Origin: Luteibacter jiangsuensis
Lineage (GTDB): Bacteria > Pseudomonadota > Gammaproteobacteria > Xanthomonadales > Rhodanobacteraceae
Direction: 5' to 3'
Assembly: GCF_011742555.1 (NCBI RefSeq)
Contig: NZ_JAAQQR010000004.1
Span: 186,001 to 250,000 of the forward strand
DNA: 64,000 nt
Each line of letters begins with the position of its first letter. The first letter of the stretch is position 1. Position numbers and translations under genes: made by a program. The notes beneath the pieces are model-generated. The model ran no database searches. It was given only the letters and a program-made list of their open reading frames with translations, and was not told the origin of the DNA. Positions 17,849 through 28,217 of the stretch are shown here, piece after piece.

Positions 17849-18232
17849 TTACTCGGCGTCGACGGCTTCGCTCTTGGCCGGACGGTCGACCAGCTCGACG
17901 TACGCCATCGGAGCGTTGTCGCCCGGGCGGAAGCCGCACTTCAGGATGCGCAGGTAGCCGCCGGGACGCTCACGGTAACGCGAGCCGAGCTCGAACAGCT
18001 TGCCCACGGCTTCCTTGTCGCGCAGGCGCGAGAAAGCGAGGCGGCGGTTGGCGACGCCGTCGGTCTTGGCGAGCGTGATGAGCGGCTCGGCGACGCGACG
18101 GAGTTCCTTCGCCTTGGGAAGGGTGGTGCGAATCAGCTCGTGCTTGATCAGCGACGAAGCCATGTTCTTGAACATCGCTTCGCGGTGGCTGCTCGTGCGG
18201 TTGAGCTTGCGACCGGATTTCTGGTGGCGCAT
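17849..18232 (-). CDS. rplQ: 50S ribosomal protein L17
   Basis: A 127-residue protein opening with [20 protein letters not shown] in the standard L17 form (sequence RHxxxxxKLxR). It binds 23S rRNA near the exit-tunnel rim. It is the last gene of the alpha operon. It is separated from rpoA by 210 bp that hold two hairpins, unlike the tight spacing seen elsewhere in the cluster, so it may be expressed partly on its own. Confidence 0.97.
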   Translation of the reverse strand: MRHQKSGRKLNRTSSHREAMFKNMASSLIKHELIRTTLPKAKELRRVAEPLITLAKTDGVANRRLAFSRLRDKEAVGKLFELGSRYRERPGGYLRILKCGFRPGDNAPMAYVELVDRPAKSEAVDAE

Positions 18233-18262
18233 GGCGTTTACTCTCTAAGGTCTGTTGTTATG

Positions 18263-18286
18263 AAAAACCGGCCAGGATGGTCCGGC
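18263..18286 (-). terminator. Terminator-like hairpin in the rplQ leader
   Basis: On the minus strand GCCGGACCA and TGGCCGGT form a stem with one bulged base, followed directly by TTTTT. It ends about 30 bp before the rplQ ATG. Its form is that of an intrinsic terminator placed upstream of a gene, so it is a candidate attenuator. Confidence 0.5.
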
Positions 18287-18409
18287 TTTCCGCGGTTACC
18301 CGCTTTTCGAGGCTGTCAAAACGCCCCGTTATAAGAGCACGGCCTCTGCGGACCGTTCTGGAACACCGGGGGAAGTACACAAGGTATCCGCCGGTTGAAG
18401 CAAAGGAGC

Positions 18410-18434
18410 GGGGCGATCGAAGAACGATCGCCCC
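18410..18434 (-). terminator. Hairpin directly after rpoA
   Basis: GGGGCGATCG and CGATCGCCCC form a perfect 10-bp stem around a 5-base loop, 8 bp after the rpoA stop. The downstream tract on the minus strand is GCTCCTTTGC, only weakly T-rich, so it may slow or partly stop transcription or protect the 3' end. Confidence 0.6.
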
Positions 18435-18442
18435 GTGAAACA

Positions 18443-19441
18443 TCAGCCCAACTGCATGCCGTGGGACAGGCCCGGCGGCGGCCAGTTTTCGAGCTTCATG
18501 CCGAGCGCGAGACCGCGCCCGCCGAGAACGTCCTTGATCTCCGTGAGCGACTTCTTGCCCAGGTTCGGCGTCTTCAGCAGCTCGACCTCGGTCTTCTGGA
18601 CCAGGTCGCCGATGTAGTAGATGCTTTCCGCCTTGAGGCAGTTCGCCGAACGGACCGTCAGCTCGAGGTCGTCGATCGGACGGAGCAGCAGCGGATCGAA
18701 ACCGCCCTTCTCCGCCTTGGTCGAATCGCTCTCGCGACGCGAGAAGTCACCGAAGACCGACAGCTGGTCGTTGATGATCTCGGCGGCCTTGCGGACCGCG
18801 TCTTCAGCACCGATGGTGCCGTTCGTCTCGATGTCCAGCACGAGCTTGTCGAGGTTGGTGCGCTGCTCGACACGAGCCGCGTCCACTTCGTAAGCCACGC
18901 GCAGGACCGGCGCGAACGAGGCGTCGAGCTGCAGACGGCCGATCGGCCGGGTCTCGTCGTCCGGATGCTGGCGCGCGCTGGCCGGCTGGTAGCCGACGCC
19001 GCGACGCACCTTCAGGCGCATGTTCAGGGCCACGTCCTTGGTGAGGTGGCAGATCACATGTTCCGGATTGACGATTTCGACGGAGTGGTCGACCGCGATG
19101 TCGCCGGCGGTGACCACGCCCTTGCCCTTCTTCGACAGCGTCAGGGTGACTTCGTCACCGGTGTGCTGGCGGATGGCGACGTCTTTCAGGTTCAGCAGGA
19201 CTTCGATCACGTCCTCCTGCAGACCTTCGAGAGTGGTGTACTCGTGCAGCACGCCGTCGATTTCGACCTCGACGATGGCGCTGCCCGGGATCGAAGAGAG
19301 CAGCACGCGGCGCAGCGCGTTGCCCAGGGTGTGGCCAAAGCCACGCTCGAGCGGCTCGACTACCACCTTCGCGCGGTTCGCTCCAAGCTGCTCGACGCTG
19401 AGGCCACGAGGCCGCAGCACACTAGTTGACGAAACTGCCAT
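18443..19441 (-). CDS. rpoA: DNA-directed RNA polymerase alpha subunit
   Basis: A 332-residue protein. The N-terminal dimerisation domain (about 1-230) holds [21 protein letters not shown] split across residues 23-43. The C-terminal DNA-binding domain (about 250-325) holds [16 protein letters not shown] and the [16 protein letters not shown] helix-hairpin-helix. It scaffolds core assembly and contacts UP elements and activators. It lies between rpsD and rplQ in the alpha operon. Confidence 0.98.
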   Translation of the reverse strand: MAVSSTSVLRPRGLSVEQLGANRAKVVVEPLERGFGHTLGNALRRVLLSSIPGSAIVEVEIDGVLHEYTTLEGLQEDVIEVLLNLKDVAIRQHTGDEVTLTLSKKGKGVVTAGDIAVDHSVEIVNPEHVICHLTKDVALNMRLKVRRGVGYQPASARQHPDDETRPIGRLQLDASFAPVLRVAYEVDAARVEQRTNLDKLVLDIETNGTIGAEDAVRKAAEIINDQLSVFGDFSRRESDSTKAEKGGFDPLLLRPIDDLELTVRSANCLKAESIYYIGDLVQKTEVELLKTPNLGKKSLTEIKDVLGGRGLALGMKLENWPPPGLSHGMQLG

Positions 19442-19457
19442 GCAAGGCTCCGATGGA

Positions 19458-20084
<627 letters not shown>

Positions 20085-20095
20085 GGTTATGCTCC

Positions 20096-20482
20096 TTAGA
20101 CGCGACGCTTCTTGGGGGGACGGCAGCCGTTATGCGGAATCGGCGTGACGTCGATAATGTTGAGCACCTTGTAGCCCAACGCGTTCAGAGAGCGCACGGC
20201 CGACTCGCGGCCCGGGCCGGGGCCCTTGATGCGCACTTCCACGGTCTTCACACCGTAGTCGCCGGCAGCGCGGCCAGCCTTTTCGGCGGCAACCTGGGCA
20301 GCGAACGGGGTGGACTTGCGGGAACCGCGGAAACCCGCGCCGCCAGCCGTCGCCCACGACAGGGCATTACCCTGGCGGTCGGTGATCGTGACGATGGTGT
20401 TGTTGAAAGAAGCCTGCACGTGGGCCACGGCATCCGTGACGACGCGCTTGATCTTCTTCTTGGTTTTAACCGGCTTAGCCAT
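20096..20482 (-). CDS. rpsK: 30S ribosomal protein S11
   Basis: A 128-residue protein with the central [16 protein letters not shown] and the C-terminal [18 protein letters not shown] that binds the 690 loop region of the 30S platform. The N-terminus starts with a Lys-rich [15 protein letters not shown]. Second gene of the alpha operon, 12 bp after rpsM. Confidence 0.98.
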   Translation of the reverse strand: MAKPVKTKKKIKRVVTDAVAHVQASFNNTIVTITDRQGNALSWATAGGAGFRGSRKSTPFAAQVAAEKAGRAAGDYGVKTVEVRIKGPGPGRESAVRSLNALGYKVLNIIDVTPIPHNGCRPPKKRRV

Positions 20483-20494
20483 AATCGGTATCCG

Positions 20495-20851
20495 TTACTT
20501 CTTGATCGGACGACGCGGACCCTTGCGGGTACGGGCGTTGGTACGCGTGCGCTGGCCGCGCACCGGCAGGCCGCGACGATGGCGCAGGCCACGGTAGCAA
20601 CCGAGGTCCATGAGACGCTTGACCGCCATGCCGATTTCGCGGCGGAGGTCGCCTTCGACCGTGTACTTGGCGACTTCGGCGCGGATCTTCTCGACCTCGC
20701 CTTCGCTCAGCGACTTGATCGGGGTGGTTGCGACCACGCCCGCGTCGACGCAGACCTTCTTGGCCCGCGACCGGCCGATTCCGTAAATGCTCTGCAAACC
20801 AACCCAGACATGCTTCTGGACCGGCAAATTGACACCCGCGATGCGCGCCAT
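20495..20851 (-). CDS. rpsM: 30S ribosomal protein S13
   Basis: A 118-residue protein that starts [20 protein letters not shown] and ends in a basic tail [18 protein letters not shown] reaching the P-site tRNA. It forms bridge B1 with L5. First gene of the alpha operon. The 125 bp upstream, where many bacteria carry rpmJ, holds only hairpins and a promoter candidate. Confidence 0.98.
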   Translation of the reverse strand: MARIAGVNLPVQKHVWVGLQSIYGIGRSRAKKVCVDAGVVATTPIKSLSEGEVEKIRAEVAKYTVEGDLRREIGMAVKRLMDLGCYRGLRHRRGLPVRGQRTRTNARTRKGPRRPIKK

Positions 20852-20976
20852 GATGTACTGTCTCCGATGCGTTTCGTGCGCGGTAAACGCGCAATTCTAA
20901 CCGTTATTAACCTAAACGGGAAGTCCTGCGGCGCCAGGCGCCGCGGCCTCCCCTACTTTGGGGTCCCCATCGCGTC
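20852..20976 (-). promoter_or_regulatory. secY-rpsM gap: promoter candidate and hairpins, no rpmJ
   Basis: This is the place where rpmJ (L36) sits in E. coli, but no 37-38 codon L36 frame (CRNCK-type) is present on either strand. On the minus strand TAGAAT (5/6 of the -10 consensus) lies at 20899-20894, 43 bp before rpsM. GCGGCGCC/GGCGCCGC forms a hairpin at 20928-20944, and CCCC/GGGG closes another at 20950-20963. S4-binding leader structure is possible but not recognisable by eye. Confidence 0.5.
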
Positions 20977-22299
20977 TCAACTGCGACGGAGATTCGACTT
21001 CTTGAGCAGACTCTCGTACTGGTGGCTGACGAGATGGGCCTGGACCTGAGCCGTGAAGTCCATCACCACCACCACCACGATCAGCAGCGAAGTGCCGCCG
21101 AAATAGAACGGGACGTGCCAGGCGTTCTGCATGAACGTGGGCACCAGGCAGACCAGGACGATGTAAATCGCGCCGACACCGGTAAGCCGGGTCATGACGC
21201 CATCGATGTAGTCCGCCGTGGCCCGACCCGGGCGGATGCCCGGAATCAGCGCGCCCGAACGCTTGAGGTTATCGGCCGTTTCCTGCGAGTTGAACACGAT
21301 CGCCGTATAGAAGAAGGCGAACCCGATCACCAGCACCGCGAACACGATGTCGTGGACCGGCTCACCCGGACTCAGCGCCGTGGTCAGCCATTGCAGCCAG
21401 CGGGACTGGTGGGCGGAGCCGAACCAGGTCGCCGCGGTTGCGGGGAAGAGCAGCAGGCTGGTCGCGAAGATCGGCGGAATGACGCCCGCCATGTTGATCT
21501 TCAGCGGCAGGTGCGAGGTCTGACGCTGGAACTGACGCTGGCTGCCCTGCTTCGCATAGTTCACGGTAATGCGCCGCTGGGCGCGCTCCATGAACACCAC
21601 GAACGCCGTCACCGCCAGGATCACCACCAGCACCATCAGCAGCTTCAGGACCGACAGCTCACCGTTGTTCGCCATGCTCAGCGTGTGAACGATGGCGGCC
21701 GGCAGGCCTGCGACGATACCCGCAAAGATCAGCATCGAGATACCGTTGCCGATACCGCGCTCGGTGATCTGCTCGCCCAGCCACATCAGGAACATGGTGC
21801 CGGCGGTGAGGCCGACGACCGATGCCAGGACGAAGCCGGCACCCGGCATGTAGACCACCGGCGCACCGCCCGCGGCAACCTGCTTCTGCAGGGCCACGGC
21901 GATGCCGAAAGCCTGGAATGCCGCGAGCCCGACCGTGCCGAAGCGCGTGTACGTGGTCATCTTGCGACGACCCGCCTCGCCTTCCTTGCGCAGAGCCTGG
22001 AGCGACGGAATGACCGAGCCCATCATCTGCACCACGATCGACGCCGAAATGTACGGCACCACACCGAGAGCGAATACCGAGAAGCGGGACAGCGAGCCGC
22101 CCGAGAACATGTTGACCATGTTCAGCAGACCGCCGCCACCCTCGACCAGGCTCGTCATCGCCTCGGGATTCACGCCCGGAACGGGAATGAACGAACCGAG
22201 GCGGAAGACGATCAGCGCACCGATAAGGAAAAAGATGCGCTGACGCAGTTCCGTCAGTTTGCCCAGCGAGCCGAGCGTTGTGCCCTGCGCTGCAGCCAC
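20977..22299 (-). CDS. secY: Protein translocase subunit SecY
   Basis: A 440-residue, ten-helix core of the Sec translocon; it pairs with SecE (also in this window) and SecG. Signature [10 protein letters not shown] near the first periplasmic loop and the plug region [17 protein letters not shown] are clear. The start is GTG at 22299, read with GGAG that overlaps the rplO stop; the frame upstream of it lies within rplO. It ends the spc operon. Confidence 0.96.
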   Translation of the reverse strand: MAAAQGTTLGSLGKLTELRQRIFFLIGALIVFRLGSFIPVPGVNPEAMTSLVEGGGGLLNMVNMFSGGSLSRFSVFALGVVPYISASIVVQMMGSVIPSLQALRKEGEAGRRKMTTYTRFGTVGLAAFQAFGIAVALQKQVAAGGAPVVYMPGAGFVLASVVGLTAGTMFLMWLGEQITERGIGNGISMLIFAGIVAGLPAAIVHTLSMANNGELSVLKLLMVLVVILAVTAFVVFMERAQRRITVNYAKQGSQRQFQRQTSHLPLKINMAGVIPPIFATSLLLFPATAATWFGSAHQSRWLQWLTTALSPGEPVHDIVFAVLVIGFAFFYTAIVFNSQETADNLKRSGALIPGIRPGRATADYIDGVMTRLTGVGAIYIVLVCLVPTFMQNAWHVPFYFGGTSLLIVVVVVMDFTAQVQAHLVSHQYESLLKKSNLRRS

Positions 22300-22303
22300 C
22301 TGA

Positions 22304-22735
22304 TTACTCCACGCTGCCGCCGGCGGCTTCGATAGCCGCCTTGGCGCCGGCCGTCGCAAGCACGCCCTGGAGCTTCACGGCGCGGTTGATCTCGCCCTTC
22401 AGCACCACCTTGACCTTCTTGGCGCGGCTGGACACGAGGCCAGCGGCGTGCAGGGCGATCAGGTCGATCGTGTCAGCCTGGACCGAGGCCAGCTGGTAGA
22501 GCATGACCTGCTCGGTGTCGGCCTTCTTCAGCGAGCGGAAGCCCACCTTCGGCAGGCGACGCTGCAGCGGCATCTGGCCGCCTTCGAAACCGACGCGGTG
22601 CGTGTTACCGGCACGGGCGTGCTGACCCTTGTGACCACGGCCGGCCGTCTTGCCGAGGCCGGAGCCGATACCGCGGGCGACGCGGGTGCGGGTCTTGCGG
22701 GCGCCCTTGCCGGGCTTGATGTCGTTAAGACGCAT
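22304..22735 (-). CDS. rplO: 50S ribosomal protein L15
   Basis: A 143-residue protein with the very basic, glycine-rich N-terminus [21 protein letters not shown] split by GRG turns, then a globular C-terminal domain. It is a late-assembly protein in contact with 23S domains II and V. Its TAA is 4 bp from the secY GTG, so secY translation is probably coupled to it. Confidence 0.97.
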   Translation of the reverse strand: MRLNDIKPGKGARKTRTRVARGIGSGLGKTAGRGHKGQHARAGNTHRVGFEGGQMPLQRRLPKVGFRSLKKADTEQVMLYQLASVQADTIDLIALHAAGLVSSRAKKVKVVLKGEINRAVKLQGVLATAGAKAAIEAAGGSVE

Positions 22736-22740
22736 GATGC

Positions 22741-22944
22741 TTACTCCTCGACCCGGACCAGGTAGTAGACCGTGTTGATGAGGCCACGGACCTGGGGGCT
22801 ATCCTTCAGTTCGCGCACATCGTTGAGCTTGTTCAGGCCAAGGGCCTTGACGCTCAGGCGATGACGACCCTGTACGCCGCGCAGGCCCTTCACCAGGCGC
22901 ACGCGCACGGTGCCGGCGGCAGCGGTTTCGTTCTTCTTAGCCAT
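22741..22944 (-). CDS. rpmD: 50S ribosomal protein L30
   Basis: A 67-residue protein with the L30 core [16 protein letters not shown] and the helix [18 protein letters not shown]. The N-terminus has a short [11 protein letters not shown] tail. The start at 22944 lies 8 bp inside the end of rpsE; the longer open frame is a shadow of rpsE. It sits between rpsE and rplO as in other proteobacteria. Confidence 0.97.
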   Translation of the reverse strand: MAKKNETAAAGTVRVRLVKGLRGVQGRHRLSVKALGLNKLNDVRELKDSPQVRGLINTVYYLVRVEE

Positions 22945-23446
22945 TGCCCAGCACCTCTTCGATCGTCTTGCCACGCTTGGCGGCGATGCGCTTCGGCGAG
23001 GCGACGGCCTGCAGACCCTTGATCGTCGCGCGGACGAGGTTGATCGGGTTGCGCGAGCCGACGGCCTTCGCAAGCACGTTCTTCACGCCGACCACTTCGA
23101 GCACGGCGCGCATGGCACCGCCGGCGATCACGCCGGTACCCTCGGAAGCGGGCTGCATGAAGACGCGGGCCGCACCGTGGTTGGCCTTGATGGCGTACCA
23201 CAGCGTGCCGTTGTTCAGTTCGATGCTCACCATGTTACGACGGGCGCGTTCCATGGCCTTGGAAATGGCGACCGGCACTTCACGGGCCTTGCCATAACCG
23301 AAACCGACGCGACCCTCGCCGTCGCCGACCACGGTCAGCGCGGTGAAGCTCATCTGGCGGCCACCCTTGACGGTCTTGGCCACGCGGTTGACGGCAATGA
23401 GCTTTTCAAGCATGCCGTCCGAATTTTCGCGATCTGTCGAGGACAT
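22937..23446 (-). CDS. rpsE: 30S ribosomal protein S5
   Basis: A 169-residue protein. The N-terminal S5 domain begins [20 protein letters not shown], the loop where spectinomycin-resistance changes occur; residues look wild type. A C-terminal domain follows ([18 protein letters not shown]). It helps decoding fidelity and mRNA unwinding with S3 and S4. The 121 bp between rplR and this gene contain two hairpins. Its end overlaps rpmD by 8 bp. Confidence 0.97.
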   Translation of the reverse strand: MSSTDRENSDGMLEKLIAVNRVAKTVKGGRQMSFTALTVVGDGEGRVGFGYGKAREVPVAISKAMERARRNMVSIELNNGTLWYAIKANHGAARVFMQPASEGTGVIAGGAMRAVLEVVGVKNVLAKAVGSRNPINLVRATIKGLQAVASPKRIAAKRGKTIEEVLGNG

Positions 23447-23462
23447 CTCTTTTCTCTGTCGG

Positions 23463-23547
23463 CCCGGATGATCCGGGACTTCTGTTTACGGCTCGGTCGC
23501 CGCTTGGAGTTGTAGTTACATCGGGCGGCACCGGCCCCGGGGGGCCG
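23463..23547. promoter_or_regulatory. Paired palindromes between rplR and rpsE
   Basis: CCCGGATGATCCGGG at 23463-23477 and a GGCCCCGGGGGGCC-type palindrome at about 23531-23546 lie in a 121-bp gap inside the spc operon, where neighbouring genes are 4-30 bp apart. Neither is followed by a T-run. They may be processing sites or part of an internal promoter region. Confidence 0.4.
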
Positions 23548-23567
23548 ATACCGTGGCCTGACGCCTC

Positions 23568-23918
23568 TTAGAACTTGAGGCCGGCCTCACGCGCCGCTTC
23601 GGCAAGAGCCTTGATGCGACCGTGATAACGGAAACCCGAGCGATCGAACGCGACGGCCTCGATACCGGCGGCCTTGGCGCGCTCGGCAACGATACGGCCC
23701 ACCGTGGTGGCGGCCTCGACGTTCTTCTTGCTCTTGAGGCCTTCGGCCACCGACTTCTGCACGGTCGAGGCAGCAGCCACGACGGTACCGTTCGGCGCGA
23801 AGACCTGGGCGTAGATGTGCTGACCGGTGCGATGCACGCTCAGGCGGGCGACGGCGAGCTCACGGATGTGGGCGCGGGTCGACTTGGCGCGGCGCAGGCG
23901 GGATTGGTTCTTGTTCAT
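23568..23918 (-). CDS. rplR: 50S ribosomal protein L18
   Basis: A 116-residue protein that starts with the basic arm [20 protein letters not shown] and ends in [21 protein letters not shown]. It binds 5S rRNA with L5. It lies between rplF and rpsE in the spc operon. Confidence 0.97.
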   Translation of the reverse strand: MNKNQSRLRRAKSTRAHIRELAVARLSVHRTGQHIYAQVFAPNGTVVAAASTVQKSVAEGLKSKKNVEAATTVGRIVAERAKAAGIEAVAFDRSGFRYHGRIKALAEAAREAGLKF

Positions 23919-23948
23919 CGTCTCGTCTCCAGGAAGCGGATAGGCCGA

Positions 23949-24476
23949 TTAGGCCTTCTTGGCTTCCTTCAGGATGATCGTCTCGCCGGCGTAGCGGACA
24001 CCCTTGCCCTTGTAGGGCTCCGGCGAACGGAACGCGCGGATCTTCGCTGCCACCTGGCCCACGAGCTGCTTGTCGGCGCCCTTGATCAGGACTTCCGTCT
24101 GCGTCGGAACTTCGATGGTGATGCCTTCCGGCGCGTCGAACACGACCGGGTGCGAATAACCCAGCGACAGGTTGACGGACTTGCCGGTGAGCTGGGCGCG
24201 GTAACCCACGCCGACGAGCTCGAGCTTCTTCTCGAAGCCGTTGGCGACGCCGTGGACCATGTTGGCGACGATGGCGCGAGCGGTACCGCCGAACTTGTCG
24301 TCGGCGCCGTCGGCCAGGACGATGTTCGCCACACCGTTTTCCTGCTGGAACGAAACGCCCGGCAGTTCATGGGTGGTCAGGGTGCCCTTCGGGCCCTTGA
24401 CGGTGACGGTGCCGTTGGCGACCGAGAGTTCGACGCCCTTCGGGAGGGTGATGGGCTTCTTGGCTACACGTGACAT
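23949..24476 (-). CDS. rplF: 50S ribosomal protein L6
   Basis: A 175-residue protein with two repeated L6 folds. The C-terminal one carries [14 protein letters not shown] near 150-163, close to the sarcin-ricin loop where elongation factors bind. It begins [19 protein letters not shown]. Spc operon, 11 bp after rpsH. Confidence 0.97.
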   Translation of the reverse strand: MSRVAKKPITLPKGVELSVANGTVTVKGPKGTLTTHELPGVSFQQENGVANIVLADGADDKFGGTARAIVANMVHGVANGFEKKLELVGVGYRAQLTGKSVNLSLGYSHPVVFDAPEGITIEVPTQTEVLIKGADKQLVGQVAAKIRAFRSPEPYKGKGVRYAGETIILKEAKKA

Positions 24477-24487
24477 GTCGGGACTCC

Positions 24488-24883
24488 TTACGCCACCTGG
24501 CCGATGACTTCGCCGCCCAGACCCTTGGCACGGGCCTGCGCGTCGGTCAGGAGACCGGCGGAAGTCGAGATGATCGAGATACCCAGGCCGCCGAGGACCT
24601 TCGGCAGCTCGTCCTTGCCGCGGTAGACGCGGAGACCGGAACGGCTGACACGGGAAATGGACTCGATGGCCGGACGGCCTTCGAAATACTTCAGCTTGAT
24701 CTCGAGGACCGGCTTGCCCGCTTCGTCAGCGGTACGGGCGTCGAGGATATAGCCTTCGTTCTGCAGAAGCTTGGCAACCGCCAGCTTCATCTTCGACGAC
24801 GGCATACGGACAACCGGCTTGCCAGACGCCTGGCCATTGCGGATGCGCGTAAACAGATCGGCGATGGGATCAGTCATGCTCAT
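24488..24883 (-). CDS. rpsH: 30S ribosomal protein S8
   Basis: A 131-residue protein; [14 protein letters not shown] opens the N-terminal domain, and the C-terminal half ends with [21 protein letters not shown]. It binds helix 21 of 16S rRNA. In E. coli S8 also represses spc-operon translation. The start may be 24883 or the second ATG at 24877. A long hairpin lies just upstream. Confidence 0.97.
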   Translation of the reverse strand: MSMTDPIADLFTRIRNGQASGKPVVRMPSSKMKLAVAKLLQNEGYILDARTADEAGKPVLEIKLKYFEGRPAIESISRVSRSGLRVYRGKDELPKVLGGLGISIISTSAGLLTDAQARAKGLGGEVIGQVA

Positions 24884-24949
24884 AAGAAAACCCTTGAGAG
24901 TGCACCGATATCCGAATTACCGGAAATCTTGAATTGTAAAGCCGACAAT

Positions 24950-24982
24950 CGTCGGTCTGCGTTGCGCAGACCGACGACTATA
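24950..24982 (-). promoter_or_regulatory. 12-bp-stem hairpin and extended -10 between rpsN and rpsH
   Basis: CGTCGGTCTGCG (24950-24961) pairs perfectly with CGCAGACCGACG (24965-24976) over a 3-base loop. Immediately beside it on the minus strand is TGTTATAGT, an extended -10 (TGnTATAGT) with its hexamer at 24982-24977. A transcript from here would begin inside the hairpin. The gap is 127 bp in an otherwise compact operon. Confidence 0.5.
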
Positions 24983-25010
24983 ACAGCTTGACCCGCCGTT
25001 GGCGAGTTTT

Positions 25011-25316
25011 TTACCAGCTAGCCTTGCGCAGGCCCGGCACGTCGCCACGCATGGTGGCTTCGCGGAGCTTGTTGCGGCCCAGGCCGAACTTGCTGTAGAC
25101 GCCACGCGGGCGGCCAGTCAGGGCGCAGCGGTTACGCTGACGGGCCGGGCTGGCATCGCGCGGAAGCTTCTGCAGCTTGGCCTGAGCTTCCATCTTCTCG
25201 TCGTACGAGGCGGTGGCGCTCAGGACGATCGCCTTCAGTTCGGCGCGCTTGGCGGCGTACTTCTTGACGAGCTTGGAGCGCTTGAGGTCGCGCTCGATCA
25301 TCGAGGTCTTGGCCAT
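25011..25316 (-). CDS. rpsN: 30S ribosomal protein S14
   Basis: A 101-residue long-form S14 with a single cysteine ([12 protein letters not shown]) and no CxxC pairs, so it is the zinc-independent type. The C-terminus [20 protein letters not shown] is standard. It lies 10 bp after rplE. Confidence 0.97.
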   Translation of the reverse strand: MAKTSMIERDLKRSKLVKKYAAKRAELKAIVLSATASYDEKMEAQAKLQKLPRDASPARQRNRCALTGRPRGVYSKFGLGRNKLREATMRGDVPGLRKASW

Positions 25317-25326
25317 GTTCTACCTA

Positions 25327-25866
25327 TCAGTTGCGGAACGGGAAGCTGAAGGCTTCCAGCAGCGCCTTGGCTTCTTCGTCGGTCTTGGCGGTGGTGGTGA
25401 TGGAGATATCCATGCCACGCAGCGCGTCGACCTGATCGAAGTCGATTTCCGGGAAGATGATCTGTTCCTTGATGCCGAAGTTGTAGTTACCGCGGCCATC
25501 GAAGGCACGGCCCGAGACACCACGGAAGTCGCGCGTACGCGGCAGCGAGATGTTGATCAGGCGGTCCAGGAATTCCCACATCTGGGCACGACGAAGCGTG
25601 ACCTTGCAACCGATCGGCCAACCGTCGCGGATCTTGAACGAGGCGACCGACACGCGGGCCTTGGTCGTGATCGGCTTCTGGCCGGCGATCTTGGTCATGT
25701 CGGCGACCGCGTTCTCGAGGATCTTCTTGTTACCGGCGGCTTCGCCGACGCCCATGTTGAGCGTGATCTTCGTGATGCGCGGAACTTCCATGACGTTCTG
25801 GTAACCGAAGCGCTCGGTGAGCTTCTTCATTACCGACTCTTTGTAAAACGTTTCAAGGCGGGTCAT
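25327..25866 (-). CDS. rplE: 50S ribosomal protein L5
   Basis: A 179-residue protein with [15 protein letters not shown] near 29-43 and [20 protein letters not shown] near 133. It binds 5S rRNA and touches S13 and P-site tRNA. In E. coli the S8 repressor site overlaps the start of this gene. Spc operon, 12 bp after rplX. Confidence 0.97.
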   Translation of the reverse strand: MTRLETFYKESVMKKLTERFGYQNVMEVPRITKITLNMGVGEAAGNKKILENAVADMTKIAGQKPITTKARVSVASFKIRDGWPIGCKVTLRRAQMWEFLDRLINISLPRTRDFRGVSGRAFDGRGNYNFGIKEQIIFPEIDFDQVDALRGMDISITTTAKTDEEAKALLEAFSFPFRN

Positions 25867-25878
25867 GACTTCGGTTCC

Positions 25879-26190
25879 TTACGCGTCGACCACTTCGCCC
25901 GAACGGAACACGCGCACCTTGCGCCCGTCCTCGAGCGTCTTGGTGCCCACGCGCTCGCCCTTGTTCGAGGCGGAGTTGAAGAGCTGGACATTGGAGATAT
26001 GGATCGAGGCCTCACGCTCGACGATCCCACCCGGCTGGTTGGCCTGGGGGTTCGGCTTGGTGTGACGCTTGACCAGGTTCACGTTCGAGACGACCACGCG
26101 GTCGCCGTCGACGCGCAGCACGTCGCCGCGCTGACCCTTGTTCTTGCCGGTGATGACGACGACGTTATCACCCTTGCGGATACGGTTCAT
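25879..26190 (-). CDS. rplX: 50S ribosomal protein L24
   Basis: A 103-residue protein whose N-terminal KOW motif reads [20 protein letters not shown] in parts. It is one of the two initiators of 50S assembly. The gene follows rplN by 14 bp. Confidence 0.97.
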   Translation of the reverse strand: MNRIRKGDNVVVITGKNKGQRGDVLRVDGDRVVVSNVNLVKRHTKPNPQANQPGGIVEREASIHISNVQLFNSASNKGERVGTKTLEDGRKVRVFRSGEVVDA

Positions 26191-26204
26191 GGTCTGGCCT
26201 CCGC

Positions 26205-26573
26205 TCAGAGCACTTCGGGCGCGAGCGAGACGATCTTCATGAACTTCTCGCTGCGCAGCTCGCGGGTAACCGGCCCGAAGATACGGGTGCCGATCGGCTC
26301 GAGCTTGTTGTTGAGGAGCACGGCCGCGTTACCGTCGAAACGGATCAGCGAACCGTCGGCGCGGCGCACACCCTTGGCGGTACGAACCACCACGGCGTTG
26401 TACACCTCACCCTTCTTGACCTTGCCGCGGGGAATGGCGTCCTTGACGGTCACCTTGATGACATCACCGACGCTGGCATAACGGCGCTTCGAGCCGCCCA
26501 GCACCTTGATGCACATCAGTTCCTTCGCGCCGCTGTTGTCCGCCGCGGAAAGCGTGCTTTGCATCTGAATCAT
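26205..26573 (-). CDS. rplN: 50S ribosomal protein L14
   Basis: A 122-residue protein starting [20 protein letters not shown]. It forms bridge B8 and is the docking site for the silencing factor RsfS. First gene of the spc group, but only 11 bp from rpsQ, so S10 and spc transcription probably run together. Confidence 0.97.
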   Translation of the reverse strand: MIQMQSTLSAADNSGAKELMCIKVLGGSKRRYASVGDVIKVTVKDAIPRGKVKKGEVYNAVVVRTAKGVRRADGSLIRFDGNAAVLLNNKLEPIGTRIFGPVTRELRSEKFMKIVSLAPEVL

Positions 26574-26584
26574 CGCAGCTCTCC

Positions 26585-26845
26585 TTAAACTTCAGCGCGC
26601 GTGACGATTTCGACCACGCGGTGATGCTTGGTCTTCGACAGCGGGCGGCACTCCGCGATGCGGACCACGTCGCCCTCGTTCGCACCGGTTTCGTCGTGCG
26701 CGTGGAGCTTCGTGGAGCGGCGGATGATCTTGCCGAGCAGCGGGTGCTGCACCTGACGCTCGATCAGCACCGTGACCGTGTTGGCCATCTTGTTGCTGAT
26801 GACGCGGCCTTCGAGGGTACGCGCCGTTTTCTGGTTATCGCTCAT
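26585..26845 (-). CDS. rpsQ: 30S ribosomal protein S17
   Basis: An 86-residue OB-fold protein: [20 protein letters not shown] and [17 protein letters not shown] are family hallmarks. It binds the 16S 5' domain early in assembly. Last gene of the S10 operon, 12 bp after rpmC. Confidence 0.97.
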   Translation of the reverse strand: MSDNQKTARTLEGRVISNKMANTVTVLIERQVQHPLLGKIIRRSTKLHAHDETGANEGDVVRIAECRPLSKTKHHRVVEIVTRAEV

Positions 26846-26857
26846 ATCAGCCGTCCC

Positions 26858-27043
26858 TTACTTCTTCGCGCCGAGCACGAACTTCGTGCGGGCGATGTCG
26901 CGCCGAACGCGGCGCAGCTGGTGCGGCTGGGTGAGCTGGCCGGAGCCCTTCTGCATGCGCAGATTGAACTGCTCCTTGCGAAGGTCCAGCAGATGCTGAT
27001 TCAGCTCTTCCGCCGACTTGTCTTTGATTTCTTTGATGGCCAT
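26858..27043 (-). CDS. rpmC: 50S ribosomal protein L29
   Basis: A 61-residue two-helix protein with [20 protein letters not shown] and the [15 protein letters not shown]-terminal helix. It sits at the exit tunnel mouth by L23. It overlaps the end of rplP by one base. Confidence 0.97.
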   Translation of the reverse strand: MAIKEIKDKSAEELNQHLLDLRKEQFNLRMQKGSGQLTQPHQLRRVRRDIARTKFVLGAKK

Positions 27044-27456
27044 TACATCACCGCCCTGGACACGAACTGGGTCTGGACCGAGAGCTTGGCCGCGGCCAGG
27101 CGCATGGCCTCGCGTGCGGTCGCTTCGTCGACGCCTTCGATTTCATAAAGCATGCGGCCCGGCTGGATCAGAGCCACCCAGAACTCCACGCCACCCTTAC
27201 CGGCACCCATGCGGACCTCGATGGGCTTGCGGGTGATCGGCTTGTCCGGGAACACGCGGATCCAGAGCTTGCCGCCACGCTTCACGTAGCGCGTGATGCA
27301 ACGACGGGCCGCTTCGATCTGACGCGCGGTCAGCTGACCGTGCGTCGTCGCCTTGAGGCCGTACTCGCCAAAGCTCACGAGATTGGAGTTGAATGCCAGG
27401 CCGTCGTTGCGGCCCTTATGCATCTTGCGGAACTTGGTACGCTTCGGTTGCAACAT
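27043..27456 (-). CDS. rplP: 50S ribosomal protein L16
   Basis: A 137-residue protein starting [17 protein letters not shown]. The loop [20 protein letters not shown] near 72-91 reaches the A site and includes the arginine hydroxylated by YcfD-type enzymes in E. coli. It lies between rpsC and rpmC. Confidence 0.98.
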   Translation of the reverse strand: MLQPKRTKFRKMHKGRNDGLAFNSNLVSFGEYGLKATTHGQLTARQIEAARRCITRYVKRGGKLWIRVFPDKPITRKPIEVRMGAGKGGVEFWVALIQPGRMLYEIEGVDEATAREAMRLAAAKLSVQTQFVSRAVM

Positions 27457-27467
27457 GGCAACGCTCC

Positions 27468-28202
27468 TTACTTGGCAGAGCGCTCGCCGCGCTCACGGCG
27501 GTTTTCACCACCTTCGCGACGCGACGACTGCTGAGGCTGCTGTTCTTCCTTCGACTCGGCCGTGGCGGCCGCCAGATCGAAGATCTCGCCCTTGTAGACC
27601 CACACCTTGACACCGATGATGCCGTACTGGGTCTTGGCCTCGGCGGTGCCGTAGTCGATGTCCGCACGCAGGGTGTGCAGCGGAACGCGACCTTCGCGAG
27701 CCCACTCGGAGCGCGCGATCTCGGCACCGTTCAGACGGCCGGAGACGTTGATCTTGATGCCGAGGGCACCGAGGCGCATTGCGTTACCGACCGAGCGCTT
27801 CATGGCGCGGCGGAACATGATGCGACGCTCGAGCTGCTGGGCGATCGATTCGGCGACGAGCTGGGCGTCGAGCTCCGGCTTGCGGACTTCGCTGACGTTG
27901 ATGTGCGTCGGAACGCCCATCATGTCGGTGACTTCCTTGCGCAGCTTCTCGATGTCCTCACCCTTCTTGCCGATCACCACGCCCGGACGGGCGGTGTGAA
28001 TCGTGACGCGGGCGGTCTTGGCCGGGCGCTCGATCTGGATCTTCGAGATACCGGCGGCGGCGAGCTTCTTGCGCAGCATCTCGCGGACCTTGAGGTCGGC
28101 AGCGAGGTACTGGGCGTACTCACCCTTGTTGGCGTACCACTTCGAGTTCCAGTCCTTGGCAATGCCGAGGCGGATACCGGTGGGATGAACTTTATGACCC
28201 AT
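27468..28202 (-). CDS. rpsC: 30S ribosomal protein S3
   Basis: A 244-residue protein with a KH type-2 domain ([18 protein letters not shown]) and the C-terminal S3 domain. It lines the mRNA entry tunnel with S4 and S5. The last 30 residues form a charged, low-complexity tail rich in Glu, Gln and Arg ([20 protein letters not shown]), longer than in E. coli (233 residues). Confidence 0.98.
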   Translation of the reverse strand: MGHKVHPTGIRLGIAKDWNSKWYANKGEYAQYLAADLKVREMLRKKLAAAGISKIQIERPAKTARVTIHTARPGVVIGKKGEDIEKLRKEVTDMMGVPTHINVSEVRKPELDAQLVAESIAQQLERRIMFRRAMKRSVGNAMRLGALGIKINVSGRLNGAEIARSEWAREGRVPLHTLRADIDYGTAEAKTQYGIIGVKVWVYKGEIFDLAAATAESKEEQQPQQSSRREGGENRRERGERSAK

Positions 28203-28217
28203 CGTTTCTTACCCCAG

